Shown here piece after piece: positions 26,055 through 34,450 of a DNA stretch of 64,000 bases. The stretch is from positions 1-64,000 of the forward strand of contig JADGRQ010000006.1 in the NCBI GenBank assembly GCA_017880775.1. Reading direction: 5' to 3'. Both the position numbers and the translations under genes were made by a program. Positions within the stretch are counted from its first letter, which is position 1. Each line of letters opens with the position of its first letter. The stretch comes from Burkholderiales bacterium. GTDB lineage: Bacteria > Pseudomonadota > Gammaproteobacteria > Burkholderiales > SG8-39. The notes under the pieces were generated by a model. That model was not told where the DNA came from, did not search any database, and saw only the letters and a list, made by a program, of their open reading frames with translations.

Positions 26055-26807
26055 CTAGGCCCCCATTGCCTTGGCCCCAAGCTTGCCCCAGGCCTGGAAG
26101 CCGAACCGGAGGAGCAATCCAATCCCTAGAATCGGAGCGACGACGCCGTAAACAACTCCAATTAAGACCGCGGCAAGCATCATTGCAATAGTTTTCAGAA
26201 CGCTCGGTTTAGCCGGCGCCGCCGGATGCAGTGGTTCGGCCTCATCAGATTGTCGCAGGGCCATCCATAAAGCCATGCCCAGCGCGAAGACGGGAAAGGC
26301 GGAAAGGTAGACAAGACCGATGAAGGGCGCCAGAAGGAACAAAGCGACGTTTTTCAAGCGCGATACAGGCTCGGTTGATGCCTGCGCAGGCGCGACTGCG
26401 GCCACCGGTGTTTGGGGCTGCAAGGCTACAACCGGTTCCGTGGCTTGCAGCAGACGGTCAGCCGTAGCCGCGAGCTGTTCGGGCGACAGGGGCTTGTGCA
26501 GGAATTCGGCTACGCCGGCGGCTGCGGCGCGTTCCTGAGCGTCTCCAGAGCCGTAACCGGTGATGATGACCACCGGCAGCCAAGGCTGGCGGGCATGAAT
26601 CTCCTCTGCCACGTCCAGGCCGCTCATGCCCCGCATCACTATTTCGGTGAATACTGCATCGTACGTACCATTGCCCAGCTTCCAAAGGGCGTCTTCGCCG
26701 CTCGATGCGGTGATGACGGCATACCCTTTGCCGGACAAAACCTGTTCAAAGCTCTTCCTTACGACAGGGTCGCCGTCTACTAAGAGGATTTTGCGTACGT
26801 TGCTCAT
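26055..26807 (-). CDS. Membrane-anchored receiver-domain protein with Glu at the phospho-site
   Basis: A 250-residue protein. Residues 5-122 form a CheY-type receiver with acid pocket Asp11/Asp13 (LLVDGDP), Thr83 (IITGYGS) and Lys105 (FLHKPLS). The phospho-acceptor position reads VFTEIVMRG, with Glu55 in place of Asp. A Pro/Ala/Gln linker (about 125-155) leads to hydrophobic segments (about 160-195 and 215-250), so the receiver hangs from the membrane and there is no DNA-binding domain. AAGGAG precedes the ATG, which overlaps the stop of a truncated sensor gene. Output is unknown; a constitutive, phospho-mimicking role is possible. Confidence 0.8.
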   Translation of the reverse strand: MSNVRKILLVDGDPVVRKSFEQVLSGKGYAVITASSGEDALWKLGNGTYDAVFTEIVMRGMSGLDVAEEIHARQPWLPVVIITGYGSGDAQERAAAAGVAEFLHKPLSPEQLAATADRLLQATEPVVALQPQTPVAAVAPAQASTEPVSRLKNVALFLLAPFIGLVYLSAFPVFALGMALWMALRQSDEAEPLHPAAPAKPSVLKTIAMMLAAVLIGVVYGVVAPILGIGLLLRFGFQAWGKLGAKAMGA

Positions 26808-27046
26808 GATGGTTCTCCTTCGTGGGTGGGCTGTGCTGAGTCCCGACCCGGAATTCGGCGCAGGGCCCATTTCAAACGCGTGCTCTTGGTGATCACGTCG
26901 GAGAGCTGGTTGACGTGCTCCAGCGCCGCCGCGAGGAGCTGATCGCGCTGATAGCGCACGACGAGCAGCGCAAATACGACCATCGCCACCGTCAGGGACG
27001 CCGCCAGCCAGACGCCGACTTTGAACCTGAGCGTATGCGGTCGCAT
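26804..27046 (-). pseudogene. N-terminal stump of a sensor histidine kinase
   Basis: The 80-residue reading has a basic start, one membrane helix (residues 9-29) and the beginning of a periplasmic region (RYQRDQLLAAALEHVNQLSD, then VITKSTR) of the kind found in HAMP-containing kinases. After ITKSTR the sequence loses its pattern (WALRRIPGRDSAQP) and stops. No HAMP, H-box or ATPase part follows. It overlaps the receiver gene by four bases. It is most likely the remains of the cognate kinase, though a functional small membrane protein cannot be excluded. Confidence 0.6.
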
Positions 27047-27155
27047 TCTGTCACGGACGATCTGTCACCGGAAACGGGAAGCAAATGCATCGCCCACCCT
27101 GCGCTACGCGAGCGCTGGGTGGACGAAAAACGGAATTCGGCTCGGAAGAGCCGCT

Positions 27156-27449
27156 CTACTTGATCTGAGTCAGCATGTAATCAAGTGCGGCCTTGACGTC
27201 GTCTTCCGACTGCGCGCCGCCCTTCGGTGGCATCGGTGCCTTGCCTTTGATCACCGTGGCCAACAGCGCCGGCTTACCCTGCTTCAGGAGGGCGTCCCAC
27301 TTTTCCTTCTCTCCGGTCAACTTCGGCGACATCGCTTTGTGGCAACCGGCGCAGGTCTTGTCGAACACCGCCTTGCCATCGGCGGCCGCAACCTGGCCCA
27401 CGCTGAACAGCGCTGCAACACTGGCAATCGTGATCACTGCAAATTTCAT
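27156..27449 (-). CDS. Small monoheme cytochrome c (tandem copy A)
   Basis: A 97-residue c-type cytochrome with signal peptide MKFAVITIASVAALFSVGQVAAA, haem site CAGCH and Met-ligand region APMPPKGG. AGGAGG lies in front of the ATG. It is about three-quarters identical to its neighbour at 27501-27794 and related to the damaged copy at 19090-19389. The c5/c551-like size suits a soluble periplasmic carrier between inner-membrane oxidoreductases and MtrA. Confidence 0.9.
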   Translation of the reverse strand: MKFAVITIASVAALFSVGQVAAADGKAVFDKTCAGCHKAMSPKLTGEKEKWDALLKQGKPALLATVIKGKAPMPPKGGAQSEDDVKAALDYMLTQIK

Positions 27450-27500
27450 CTCAGCCTCCTTTGCTTGCCTGAAAAGTGTTTGTTAGTCCGGACAGCCGCG

Positions 27501-27794
27501 CTACTTGATTTGAGTCAACATGTATTCGGTGGCGGCCTTGGCGTCGTCGTCCGACGCCGCTCCACCCTTGGCCGGCATCGCGCCCTTGCCTTTGACGACC
27601 GAAGCAGCCAGCGCCGGCTTGCCCTGCTTGAGGAGGGCGTCCCATTTTTCCTTGTCTCCGGTCATTTTCGGAGACATCGCCTTGTGGCAACCGGCGCAGG
27701 ATTTCTCAAACACCGCCTTGCCATCGGCTGCGGCAGCCTGGCTCATGCTGAACATGGCTGCCATAGCGGCAGCCGAAATGATTGCGAGTTTCAT
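27501..27794 (-). CDS. Small monoheme cytochrome c (tandem copy B)
   Basis: A 97-residue tandem paralogue of the gene at 27156-27449: signal peptide MKLAIISAAAMAAMFSMSQAAAA, CAGCH, GAMPAKGG, and the same length and ending LTQIK. The ATG at 27794 has AAGGAG upstream; the frame extends 15 codons further without support. High similarity over the mature part indicates recent duplication within the operon. Confidence 0.9.
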   Translation of the reverse strand: MKLAIISAAAMAAMFSMSQAAAADGKAVFEKSCAGCHKAMSPKMTGDKEKWDALLKQGKPALAASVVKGKGAMPAKGGAASDDDAKAATEYMLTQIK

Positions 27795-27890
27795 TTCAAT
27801 CTCCTTCAGGTTAGCTACATTCCTTCGTTTAAGAAGCAATTCACTATTAAGGATAACGACCCAAGGGCGATAAGGTTTACCGGCTTCCGG

Positions 27891-28679
27891 TCAACCAACG
27901 GCCCGAAAATCCCCGCTCTCTCTGTCTGCGACCTGCACAGGCGTCTTGGAGAACCACAACTGATACATGGAAACGACCCACATGAAGGCGAAACACAGAC
28001 CCATGACCCCGCCGGCAAACATCACGACCCACGCGAACCATTCATACAGCTTGGTGATATACCAAGCACTGACGTCCAGCACGACGCACACGAACGGGGT
28101 CGCGACGACGACGCATTTGAACCACACCGGCCGCATGTAAGCATGGCTGAAAATAGTGCCCATGAGGAAAAAGATGAAAGTGAAGCCGAACAGGTGAATG
28201 TGCGACACGCGAACCAGGGTGAAGATGTCGGTGCCGGTATCCTGTTCGGTTACCTTCTTCAGATTGTCGTATCCCATAAGGTTGGGCAGGTGCGGGTTGC
28301 TGCCGTCGTGACAACTCGCGCAGCGCTTTTCCAGCATTGGCTTGAACTCGCTCTCGTAACGGTCGCGATTGGCACCTTCCTGCACCCACCTGATCAGGGG
28401 GGCGATCTCGTCCGGCGGCAGCATGGTGGACATCGGCCCGCGTAGCGCCCCTTCGAGGCGCGAGCCCTTCCCGCTGCCGCGATAGGCGAGCACGATGTCC
28501 TCGTATGTAAGCGTATTCGGATTCCCGTCCCGCCCGGCGTGAGCATGAAACAGGTAGATCAGCGCGAAGATGTAGCCGAATCCGAGAATGATGAGCGACG
28601 CCGTATACACCACGCGCAGGCTGTAGGGCAATTCCGAATAGTGGTAATAAAGGCGGTGCAGCGGAGGAGCGTCACTCAT
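27891..28679 (-). CDS. Polytopic membrane protein with one c-type haem site
   Basis: A 262-residue protein of no family I can name. One helix near residues 25-45 is followed by a periplasmic stretch (about 48-135) holding one CASCH motif inside CASCHDGSNPHLPNLMGYDNL. Four further helices follow (about 140-165, 172-195, 203-225 and 228-248), with the conserved-looking VRVSHIHLFGFTFIFF at the first. Histidines in the helices (SHIHLFG, SHAYMRP) could bind b-type haem or contact quinone. It sits between tetraheme and monoheme cytochrome genes on one strand, so an electron-transfer role is inferred. Confidence 0.7.
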   Translation of the reverse strand: MSDAPPLHRLYYHYSELPYSLRVVYTASLIILGFGYIFALIYLFHAHAGRDGNPNTLTYEDIVLAYRGSGKGSRLEGALRGPMSTMLPPDEIAPLIRWVQEGANRDRYESEFKPMLEKRCASCHDGSNPHLPNLMGYDNLKKVTEQDTGTDIFTLVRVSHIHLFGFTFIFFLMGTIFSHAYMRPVWFKCVVVATPFVCVVLDVSAWYITKLYEWFAWVVMFAGGVMGLCFAFMWVVSMYQLWFSKTPVQVADRESGDFRAVG

Positions 28680-28737
28680 TGTCCGTTCCTTCGGTCTTGC
28701 CGGCCGGTATGCAACTTGAGGGATGCGCGATACGACA

Positions 28738-29982
28738 TCACTTCTCCTTGTCGGCTTGCGGAATCACGAACACGACGGCCCGCGCCTTCTGTCGCGCGTA
28801 GTGCGCCGCGAGGTTCTCGATGTCCACTTCGGCCAGCGCGTCGGACATGGCGGCCATTTGAGGACTCTTGCGCGCGCGCGTCCGGTAGTCATGCAACACC
28901 TTTTCGAGATAATCCGCGCGCTGCCCCGCCAGGGCCGGTGCGAGCGGGTCGGTGCTGTTGCCGTTGATGCCATGACAGCGGTCGCACCTCTGCGCCCACT
29001 CGGCGGTCGTCAAGGGCTTGCGCACATTCGGAGCTTGAGGTTGCTGCGTCGCGTAGAAGGCCGCGAGATCTTTCATCTTGCCATCATCGAGCGACGCCAC
29101 CAGGCCTTTCATCGTTTCATCGGACCGTGATCCGTCCTTGTATGCCTTCATGGCGGCCGCGAGGTACTGCGCCTCCTGACCCGCAAGGCTCGGGGTAACG
29201 GGATTTCCGCTGACGCCCACGTTGCCGTGACACCCGGCACAGGATGCTGCAGCGGCCTTGCCCGCGGCCGGGTTGCCGGTGACCGGGGTCTGCGCGCGGG
29301 CCGGCTTCTGCAGGGCATAGTAGAGCGCGATGTTATCCATATCCCCATCGCCCACGGCCCCGAGCACCGACTTCATCATGTCATGCTTGCGCTGGCCGCC
29401 CTTGTAGGCCTTCATGGCCGCGACGAGGTATTTCGGGTCAAACGAAACGAGGCTCGGCATGCCGGGAGTCTTGCTGATACCACCCTCGCCGTGGCACCCC
29501 GCGCAGCCCGTCGCCGCGGCCTTGCCGGCCTGGGCCGGGTCGGGCTTGGCGGGAGCGGGCTTCGCCCCGCTCGCTGCAATTGGTTGCGGGGGATCGAGGC
29601 TTGCATAGTAGGCAGCCACTTTGACCAGCGCATCGTCACTCATGTACTTGACGACGCCGTCCATGGCCTTTTCGCCGCGCACACCCGTCTGGTACGCCCG
29701 CAACTCGAGGTGAAGGTACGCCGGACGCTGGCCAGCGATATGAGGCACGCCCTTGGTGGTACTGATGCCATCCACGCCGTGACAGCGTACGCATGAGGCT
29801 TCCGCTACGCGTTTGCCATCCGCAACCTCCAGGGACGTGGCGTAGACGGCCCGGAGGTCGTCACTCTTGCCAGACTTGGCGCCCGCGGGTTGCGCTTGCG
29901 CGCGCGCGACAAAATTCACGTCGGTTGCGCTCGCAACCAACGTGAATGCGATCAGGAAAAGGCTCCGTAAGCTTCTTTTCAT
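28738..29982 (-). CDS. Tetraheme cytochrome c made of c4-like repeats
   Basis: A 414-residue exported protein with four repeats of about 90 residues. Each has a CxxCH (CVRCH, CAGCH, CAGCH, CDRCH), a P-x-LAGQ/P-x-IAGQ-type segment, and a KAYK-G-R...M region with the Met ligand. These are c4/c553 domains strung together. The signal peptide is cut near ARAQAQ. The ATG at 29982 gives a proper signal peptide. The protein resembles the lipoprotein encoded just upstream and probably arose with it by duplication. Confidence 0.85.
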   Translation of the reverse strand: MKRSLRSLFLIAFTLVASATDVNFVARAQAQPAGAKSGKSDDLRAVYATSLEVADGKRVAEASCVRCHGVDGISTTKGVPHIAGQRPAYLHLELRAYQTGVRGEKAMDGVVKYMSDDALVKVAAYYASLDPPQPIAASGAKPAPAKPDPAQAGKAAATGCAGCHGEGGISKTPGMPSLVSFDPKYLVAAMKAYKGGQRKHDMMKSVLGAVGDGDMDNIALYYALQKPARAQTPVTGNPAAGKAAAASCAGCHGNVGVSGNPVTPSLAGQEAQYLAAAMKAYKDGSRSDETMKGLVASLDDGKMKDLAAFYATQQPQAPNVRKPLTTAEWAQRCDRCHGINGNSTDPLAPALAGQRADYLEKVLHDYRTRARKSPQMAAMSDALAEVDIENLAAHYARQKARAVVFVIPQADKEK

Positions 29983-30007
29983 CGACGTTCGCTCGAAATG
30001 GAGCGCC

Positions 30008-31150
30008 TCATTTCGCCGGCTGGCTTGCATAGAAAGACGCAATGCTTTCTATGATCGAGTCGCTGTAAGGCAAACTCATGTTGTGCATCATGGAGCTCTC
30101 GCGCCGGTCATCGCGATACGACCGCAGCGCCATGATCAGATAATCCTTGTCCTGCCCGTTGATTTTCGGCACTGCCATGGTGGGATTGACCAGGTCGGCA
30201 CGGTGGCAACGGTTGCACTTTTCAGTCAGTTCCTGGACAAACGTAGCGCCCTTTTCAGCGGGTTTGGATTTCTGGACCGAGTAGAAGGCGGCGATGTCGT
30301 CGATGTCCTTGTCGGTGAGATGGGCGACGTAACGCCGCATACCTTCGTGCGCGCGGTCTTGGCGGTAGGCCTTGGTTGAATTCACCAGATACCGGGCATC
30401 CTGGCCTGCGAGAGTCGGCGTCGCGGCGTCGGCGCTCACGCCATGCGAGCCATGGCAGCCGCCGCATACCGCGGTGAGCGGCTCCCCCGCCGCCGGATCG
30501 CCGAACGACGGCGCAGTGCGTTGAGCCGGGGCCTGGGAAGCGAAGTACAGTGCCAGGCTTTCCATGTCCAGGTTGGTCAAGCGGGGCAACAGGGCATGCA
30601 TCGGGTCTACCTTGCGTTCGCGGTGCAGGTACTCCTGGAGAGCAACCACGAAATAGCGGGGTTGTTGACCGGCCAGCCCGGGCGTGCCTGGAGTCGTACT
30701 GTTGCCATCCTCGTTATGACACTTCGCGCAGGCGGCCGACAGCACCTTGCCGCTTTCATATGGAAGGAAGAGCGGTGCATCCTTCGGCGAGGCGTTTGCT
30801 ACCGCGGGCAGGCCGGCGTAGTACGCAGCCACATTGCGCACGTCCGCATCGGTCATGTTTTCCGCCATCTGCTTGAGCGCGGCGTGCGTACGCTTTCCGT
30901 CCTTGTACATCTTGAGCGACGCAAGCAGGTAACGCTCGTGTTGCCCAGCCAGGTGCGGGATCGCCGGCGCGGCGCCGCCGCCATTCGATCCATGGCAGCC
31001 TTTGCATTCCCGCTCCGCGAATGCCTTGCCCGCCGCAACATCGGCCGCGGCCGCCGGCTTTTCGGTCGTGGGCTTCGCGGCAGAGTCCGGCTTTTCCGAG
31101 CAGCCGATCAGCGCTGCCGACAATACGACACCCAGCACCAGATGTTTCAT
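30008..31150 (-). CDS. Tetraheme c4-type cytochrome lipoprotein
   Basis: A 380-residue protein with a lipobox (LSAALIGCSEK, Cys17) and four c4-like domains with CKGCH, CAKCH, CGGCH and CNRCH. Repeated LAGQ-x-x-RYL segments and Met-containing loops (AENM, MSLPYSDS) mark each repeat. Lipid anchoring places it on the periplasmic face of the inner membrane or at the outer membrane; residue +2 is Ser, which favours the outer membrane in enteric rules. It lies between the CbcL-like gene and the soluble tetraheme gene. Confidence 0.86.
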   Translation of the reverse strand: MKHLVLGVVLSAALIGCSEKPDSAAKPTTEKPAAAADVAAGKAFAERECKGCHGSNGGGAAPAIPHLAGQHERYLLASLKMYKDGKRTHAALKQMAENMTDADVRNVAAYYAGLPAVANASPKDAPLFLPYESGKVLSAACAKCHNEDGNSTTPGTPGLAGQQPRYFVVALQEYLHRERKVDPMHALLPRLTNLDMESLALYFASQAPAQRTAPSFGDPAAGEPLTAVCGGCHGSHGVSADAATPTLAGQDARYLVNSTKAYRQDRAHEGMRRYVAHLTDKDIDDIAAFYSVQKSKPAEKGATFVQELTEKCNRCHRADLVNPTMAVPKINGQDKDYLIMALRSYRDDRRESSMMHNMSLPYSDSIIESIASFYASQPAK

Positions 31151-31209
31151 AGAGGATCTCGAAAATTAAAAATATTCTATTCCGACCGGGAAGGGAAGCA
31201 TAGCCTGAC

Positions 31210-33264
31210 TCACTTGCCTGCCGTCATGCTGCCGATGAACCCGACCAGCACCAGCGCCAGCAGCGTCAAGCCGAAAATGATCAGGGTGATACCCAATATC
31301 CTGGACCCCAGGGTCATGGGCCGCGACGGCGCGTCCACCAGATGCTTCGCCAGCTCCCCGGTCTGCACCAGCCGGTTGTATTCCTCGGTGTGCTCGCGCC
31401 GGTACTCTTCGAGAGGCATCGCGCCGGTGAACATCACGATATCCGGAGGAGGCATTTTGTCGGGCCTGAAGTGATTGTTGAAGAAATGCACCGTAAACAG
31501 GAACACCGCGGCGAGGAATGCTTCTTCCCCGTGAATCAGCGTGGCCACGTTGAATACCCATCCGGGCAGGAACGCGGCAGTAACGTTCGGAATCCACATC
31601 ATGACGCCGCTTCCGCCGATGATCGCCATGCCCCAGAACACCGCCCAATAGTCGAATTTCTCCCAGTACGTCCACCGGTCGAACACCGGCCGCGGTCCCT
31701 TGCCGAAGAACCACTTGAACATGGCAATCGCGCCGTAAAAGTCATCCCAGCGAGGCAACAGGGAGTCGGGTCCGAACCAGTTGAAGGTTTTCCACTTCGC
31801 GCCAAGGTGGGATGCGAGGTAGACCAGGTGGATGACGAATATTCCCAGCATGGTGACGGCGCTGATTCTGTGCACGATCGCCGCGCCCTTCGGGCCGCCG
31901 AATGCGTTCATGATGGCGCGCGCCCAGCCGGTTTCGGCGTAGAACACGGACATGCCGGTCAGGACCAACATCATCACGCTCAACGCAAACACCAGGTGGG
32001 CGACCCGCCAGAGAGGGCCGAACCGCTGGTATTGCTTGCCCGTTGTGTGCGGCAGTTCCGCCGTTTCCACGTGCGGCTTGCTCTTGCCGTCCTTGCGGTC
32101 CCTGTATTCCCGGTAGAACCACAGCGCCGAATGCGACCAGAAGAAGGCGAACACGCCCATCAGCAGCGCAATCATGAACTTTGACGCGATCCACAAATCG
32201 GGATATCGGCCGAAATTGGCCGTGCTGCCGTGCGGGTTGAAGGTTACGAAGCCCTTGGTCGCGCCCTCGTGGCATTTCTGGCAGGTCTTCAGGCGGTTGT
32301 CCGGATGCACCGAGGACGCAGGATCCTTGACCCGTTGTATCGCGTGGTTTCCGTGGCAGTCGAAACACTTGGCTGTATATGCATATCCCAGGGTATTGAC
32401 CTGCCCGTGATAGGTCCGGATGTAGCTCTCGAAGCTGTCCTGATGGCAGTTTCCGCAGTTCTTGGTGATGACGAGCTTGGTCGAATCCATTCCCGGGTCT
32501 TCGACGTCGTGCGTGGTATGGCAATCCGAGCAGATGGCCGCCTTGGGGTTGGCTTTCTCCAGCACTTCCTTGCCATGCACCGAGGTTGCGTAAGCGGCCC
32601 GTTCCTTGACGTGGCATTTTCCGCAGGCATTGGGAATATTCAGGCGCCATTCCGCACGGATGGCGCTGCCCCTCGGGTAAACGTAGTGCGCGTCGTGACA
32701 GTTGTAGCAGGTCGCGTTGGTACGCGACTGGTCTTCCCTGCTCGGCCGCGCATGGATGGACTTCATGAAGCTGTCGATCTGCTTCACCACCACGCCCAGT
32801 TTCGTGTATTCAGGCGAACCCTTGTCGTTCTGGGCCGCCTTCCACAAATCCTCGTGGCACTGCACGCAGCTGACCTTGAAGTTTCCCTTCTTCTCGTGCG
32901 GAATCTGCGTGATGTCCTTGTGGCAATCGACGCACTGCCGCTTGCCGTGCACGCTCGCCCCGAACTTGTCCTTCATCACGTGCAGGTTGCGCGGTTTCCC
33001 GTCCGCGCCGGGCACCGCGAAACCTTCGTTTCCGTGGCACCCCAGGCAAACTGCGTTGTCGATCTTCTCGGCGGCCGGTTCAGCGGCCTTTCTACTGGCT
33101 GGCTCCGCGGGTTTGGATTCGGCGGCTTGGGCTCCCGCCTCCCCTACACTCCATGTGCCCGCCAGGCATATCAGGCTTGCCATGATCCATGTGGCGAATC
33201 CCGAAATACGCGTGGCTTTGGATTTCCTTGTCGAATGCACGATATCCGTGTCTAGAATTGCCAC
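31210..33264 (-). CDS. CbcL-like fused nonaheme c / cytochrome b quinone oxidoreductase (copy 2)
   Basis: A 684-residue paralogue of the protein at 23802-25802 with the same order: signal sequence, nine CxxCH (CLGCH, CVDCH, CVQCH, CYNCH, CGKCH, CSDCH, CGNCH, CFDCH, CQKCH), then a cytochrome b module (WRVAHLVFALSVMM, AAIVHRISAVTML, LIHGEEAFLAAVF) and a C-terminal helix. Both copies share long identical blocks such as YHGQVNTLGYAYTAKCFDCH. The frame opens at a GTG one base after the NrfD stop; a second GTG at 33240 is an equally good start. It is probably a quinone-side entry or exit for electrons. Confidence 0.88.
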   Translation of the reverse strand: MAILDTDIVHSTRKSKATRISGFATWIMASLICLAGTWSVGEAGAQAAESKPAEPASRKAAEPAAEKIDNAVCLGCHGNEGFAVPGADGKPRNLHVMKDKFGASVHGKRQCVDCHKDITQIPHEKKGNFKVSCVQCHEDLWKAAQNDKGSPEYTKLGVVVKQIDSFMKSIHARPSREDQSRTNATCYNCHDAHYVYPRGSAIRAEWRLNIPNACGKCHVKERAAYATSVHGKEVLEKANPKAAICSDCHTTHDVEDPGMDSTKLVITKNCGNCHQDSFESYIRTYHGQVNTLGYAYTAKCFDCHGNHAIQRVKDPASSVHPDNRLKTCQKCHEGATKGFVTFNPHGSTANFGRYPDLWIASKFMIALLMGVFAFFWSHSALWFYREYRDRKDGKSKPHVETAELPHTTGKQYQRFGPLWRVAHLVFALSVMMLVLTGMSVFYAETGWARAIMNAFGGPKGAAIVHRISAVTMLGIFVIHLVYLASHLGAKWKTFNWFGPDSLLPRWDDFYGAIAMFKWFFGKGPRPVFDRWTYWEKFDYWAVFWGMAIIGGSGVMMWIPNVTAAFLPGWVFNVATLIHGEEAFLAAVFLFTVHFFNNHFRPDKMPPPDIVMFTGAMPLEEYRREHTEEYNRLVQTGELAKHLVDAPSRPMTLGSRILGITLIIFGLTLLALVLVGFIGSMTAGK

Positions 33265-33265
33265 C

Positions 33266-34450
33266 CTATCTGGAAGGGACGTGATCCAGCTTCGGTACCC
33301 ACGGCGGCAACAGACGCGTCAGCACCCACAGCAAGCCGAATGGTAGAGCAAACACGGTCACCATAACCAGGAGGCCCTCGCGCCCCAGCAAGGGCGGATG
33401 AAAGTACAACAGGCCTTGCATGGTCTTTGAGAGCTCTTGCCCGCCGATCACCACGTTCCAGCGCATGGCGAGCACGGAGACAAGCATCAACAGCGCCGAA
33501 ACCGTGACGCCGATCACCAGTTGCCGGTCCTGGGTGCTGCGCCACATGAAATAGGACATTATGAAAAACGCTATCACGGCGAACCCCATCTGGAGCACTC
33601 CGAGGCTGAACCAAAGCGGTCCGGCAACGAGAGCCATGATGGTTTCGACGCCCTCCCTGCCCTTGTAGACCATGTTGGCAAACTCGAGGAACTCCAGAAC
33701 AATGGTGAAGATGAGAAAGCCCCACAGCATGTACGCCATGCCCTTCAAACAGTCCAAATCGACCGGAACTTTGCGGACCCGGGACGTCAGTACATAAAGA
33801 GTAATCAGGATCGCGATACCCGAGGTGATCGCAGATACCAGAAAGATGACCGGCATCAGGTCCGATCCCCACCACTCCCTCGATTTGAGAGAACCGAACA
33901 CAAACCCGACATAGCCGTGCAGCCCGTGGGCGCCGACAATGCCGATAACGGCAAGCGCCTTGAGCCATTTGGCATCGTAGCTGCGCGTGGTTGCGGAGAT
34001 TTCATAGGACCCTAATGTAAGCACCCGGTAGAACAGCCCCGCCAGGCCCTTGCGCTCCTGCGCCCAGGCGACGATATTCTCGCGGAAGGCAAACCAGATT
34101 TCGAGAAATACCAGGACGACGTAGAAGGTGGCGAAAAAGCCGAATGCCGCAAATGCCGACGTCAGATGTGGCGTCAACATGACGTTCATGGCCCGCTCCG
34201 GATGCCCCAGGTGCAGCAGCAGAGGCAAGGGCACGAAGACCATGAAGGACAACGAGGTCAGCAGCGCAAAGCGGGCCACAGGCCTGAATCGCGGCACGCC
34301 GAACACGTGGTAGAACGTGGCGACCGTAAAGGAACCCGCAACGAGGCCGGTGATATACGGGTAAATGACGATCATCAGACTCCAGGGAATGACCGTCTCG
34401 TTCGGGAAGACGTAGCCGGTGAATGGAGCAGCGTCGAACAAGGCTTCCAT
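33266..34450 (-). CDS. NrfD/PsrC-family quinone-interacting membrane subunit
   Basis: A 394-residue protein with about ten membrane helices and no cofactor motif of its own, which is normal for NrfD, HybB and PsrC. Conserved features are the FPNETVIPWSLMIVIYPYITG start and LLLHLGHPERAMNVM, a quinone-site loop. It overlaps the FeS-protein stop by one base and precedes the CbcL-like gene with no gap. With the FeS subunit and a hexaheme protein it forms a module like those of Hyb, Nrf and alternative-complex-III enzymes. Confidence 0.9.
   Translation of the reverse strand: MEALFDAAPFTGYVFPNETVIPWSLMIVIYPYITGLVAGSFTVATFYHVFGVPRFRPVARFALLTSLSFMVFVPLPLLLHLGHPERAMNVMLTPHLTSAFAAFGFFATFYVVLVFLEIWFAFRENIVAWAQERKGLAGLFYRVLTLGSYEISATTRSYDAKWLKALAVIGIVGAHGLHGYVGFVFGSLKSREWWGSDLMPVIFLVSAITSGIAILITLYVLTSRVRKVPVDLDCLKGMAYMLWGFLIFTIVLEFLEFANMVYKGREGVETIMALVAGPLWFSLGVLQMGFAVIAFFIMSYFMWRSTQDRQLVIGVTVSALLMLVSVLAMRWNVVIGGQELSKTMQGLLYFHPPLLGREGLLVMVTVFALPFGLLWVLTRLLPPWVPKLDHVPSR

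Noticed and set aside
27502-27520. TTGATTTGAGTCAA, an FNR-like string
   Set aside because: It lies inside the last codons of a cytochrome gene and encodes the conserved LTQIK ending; the paralogue has a similar string for the same reason.
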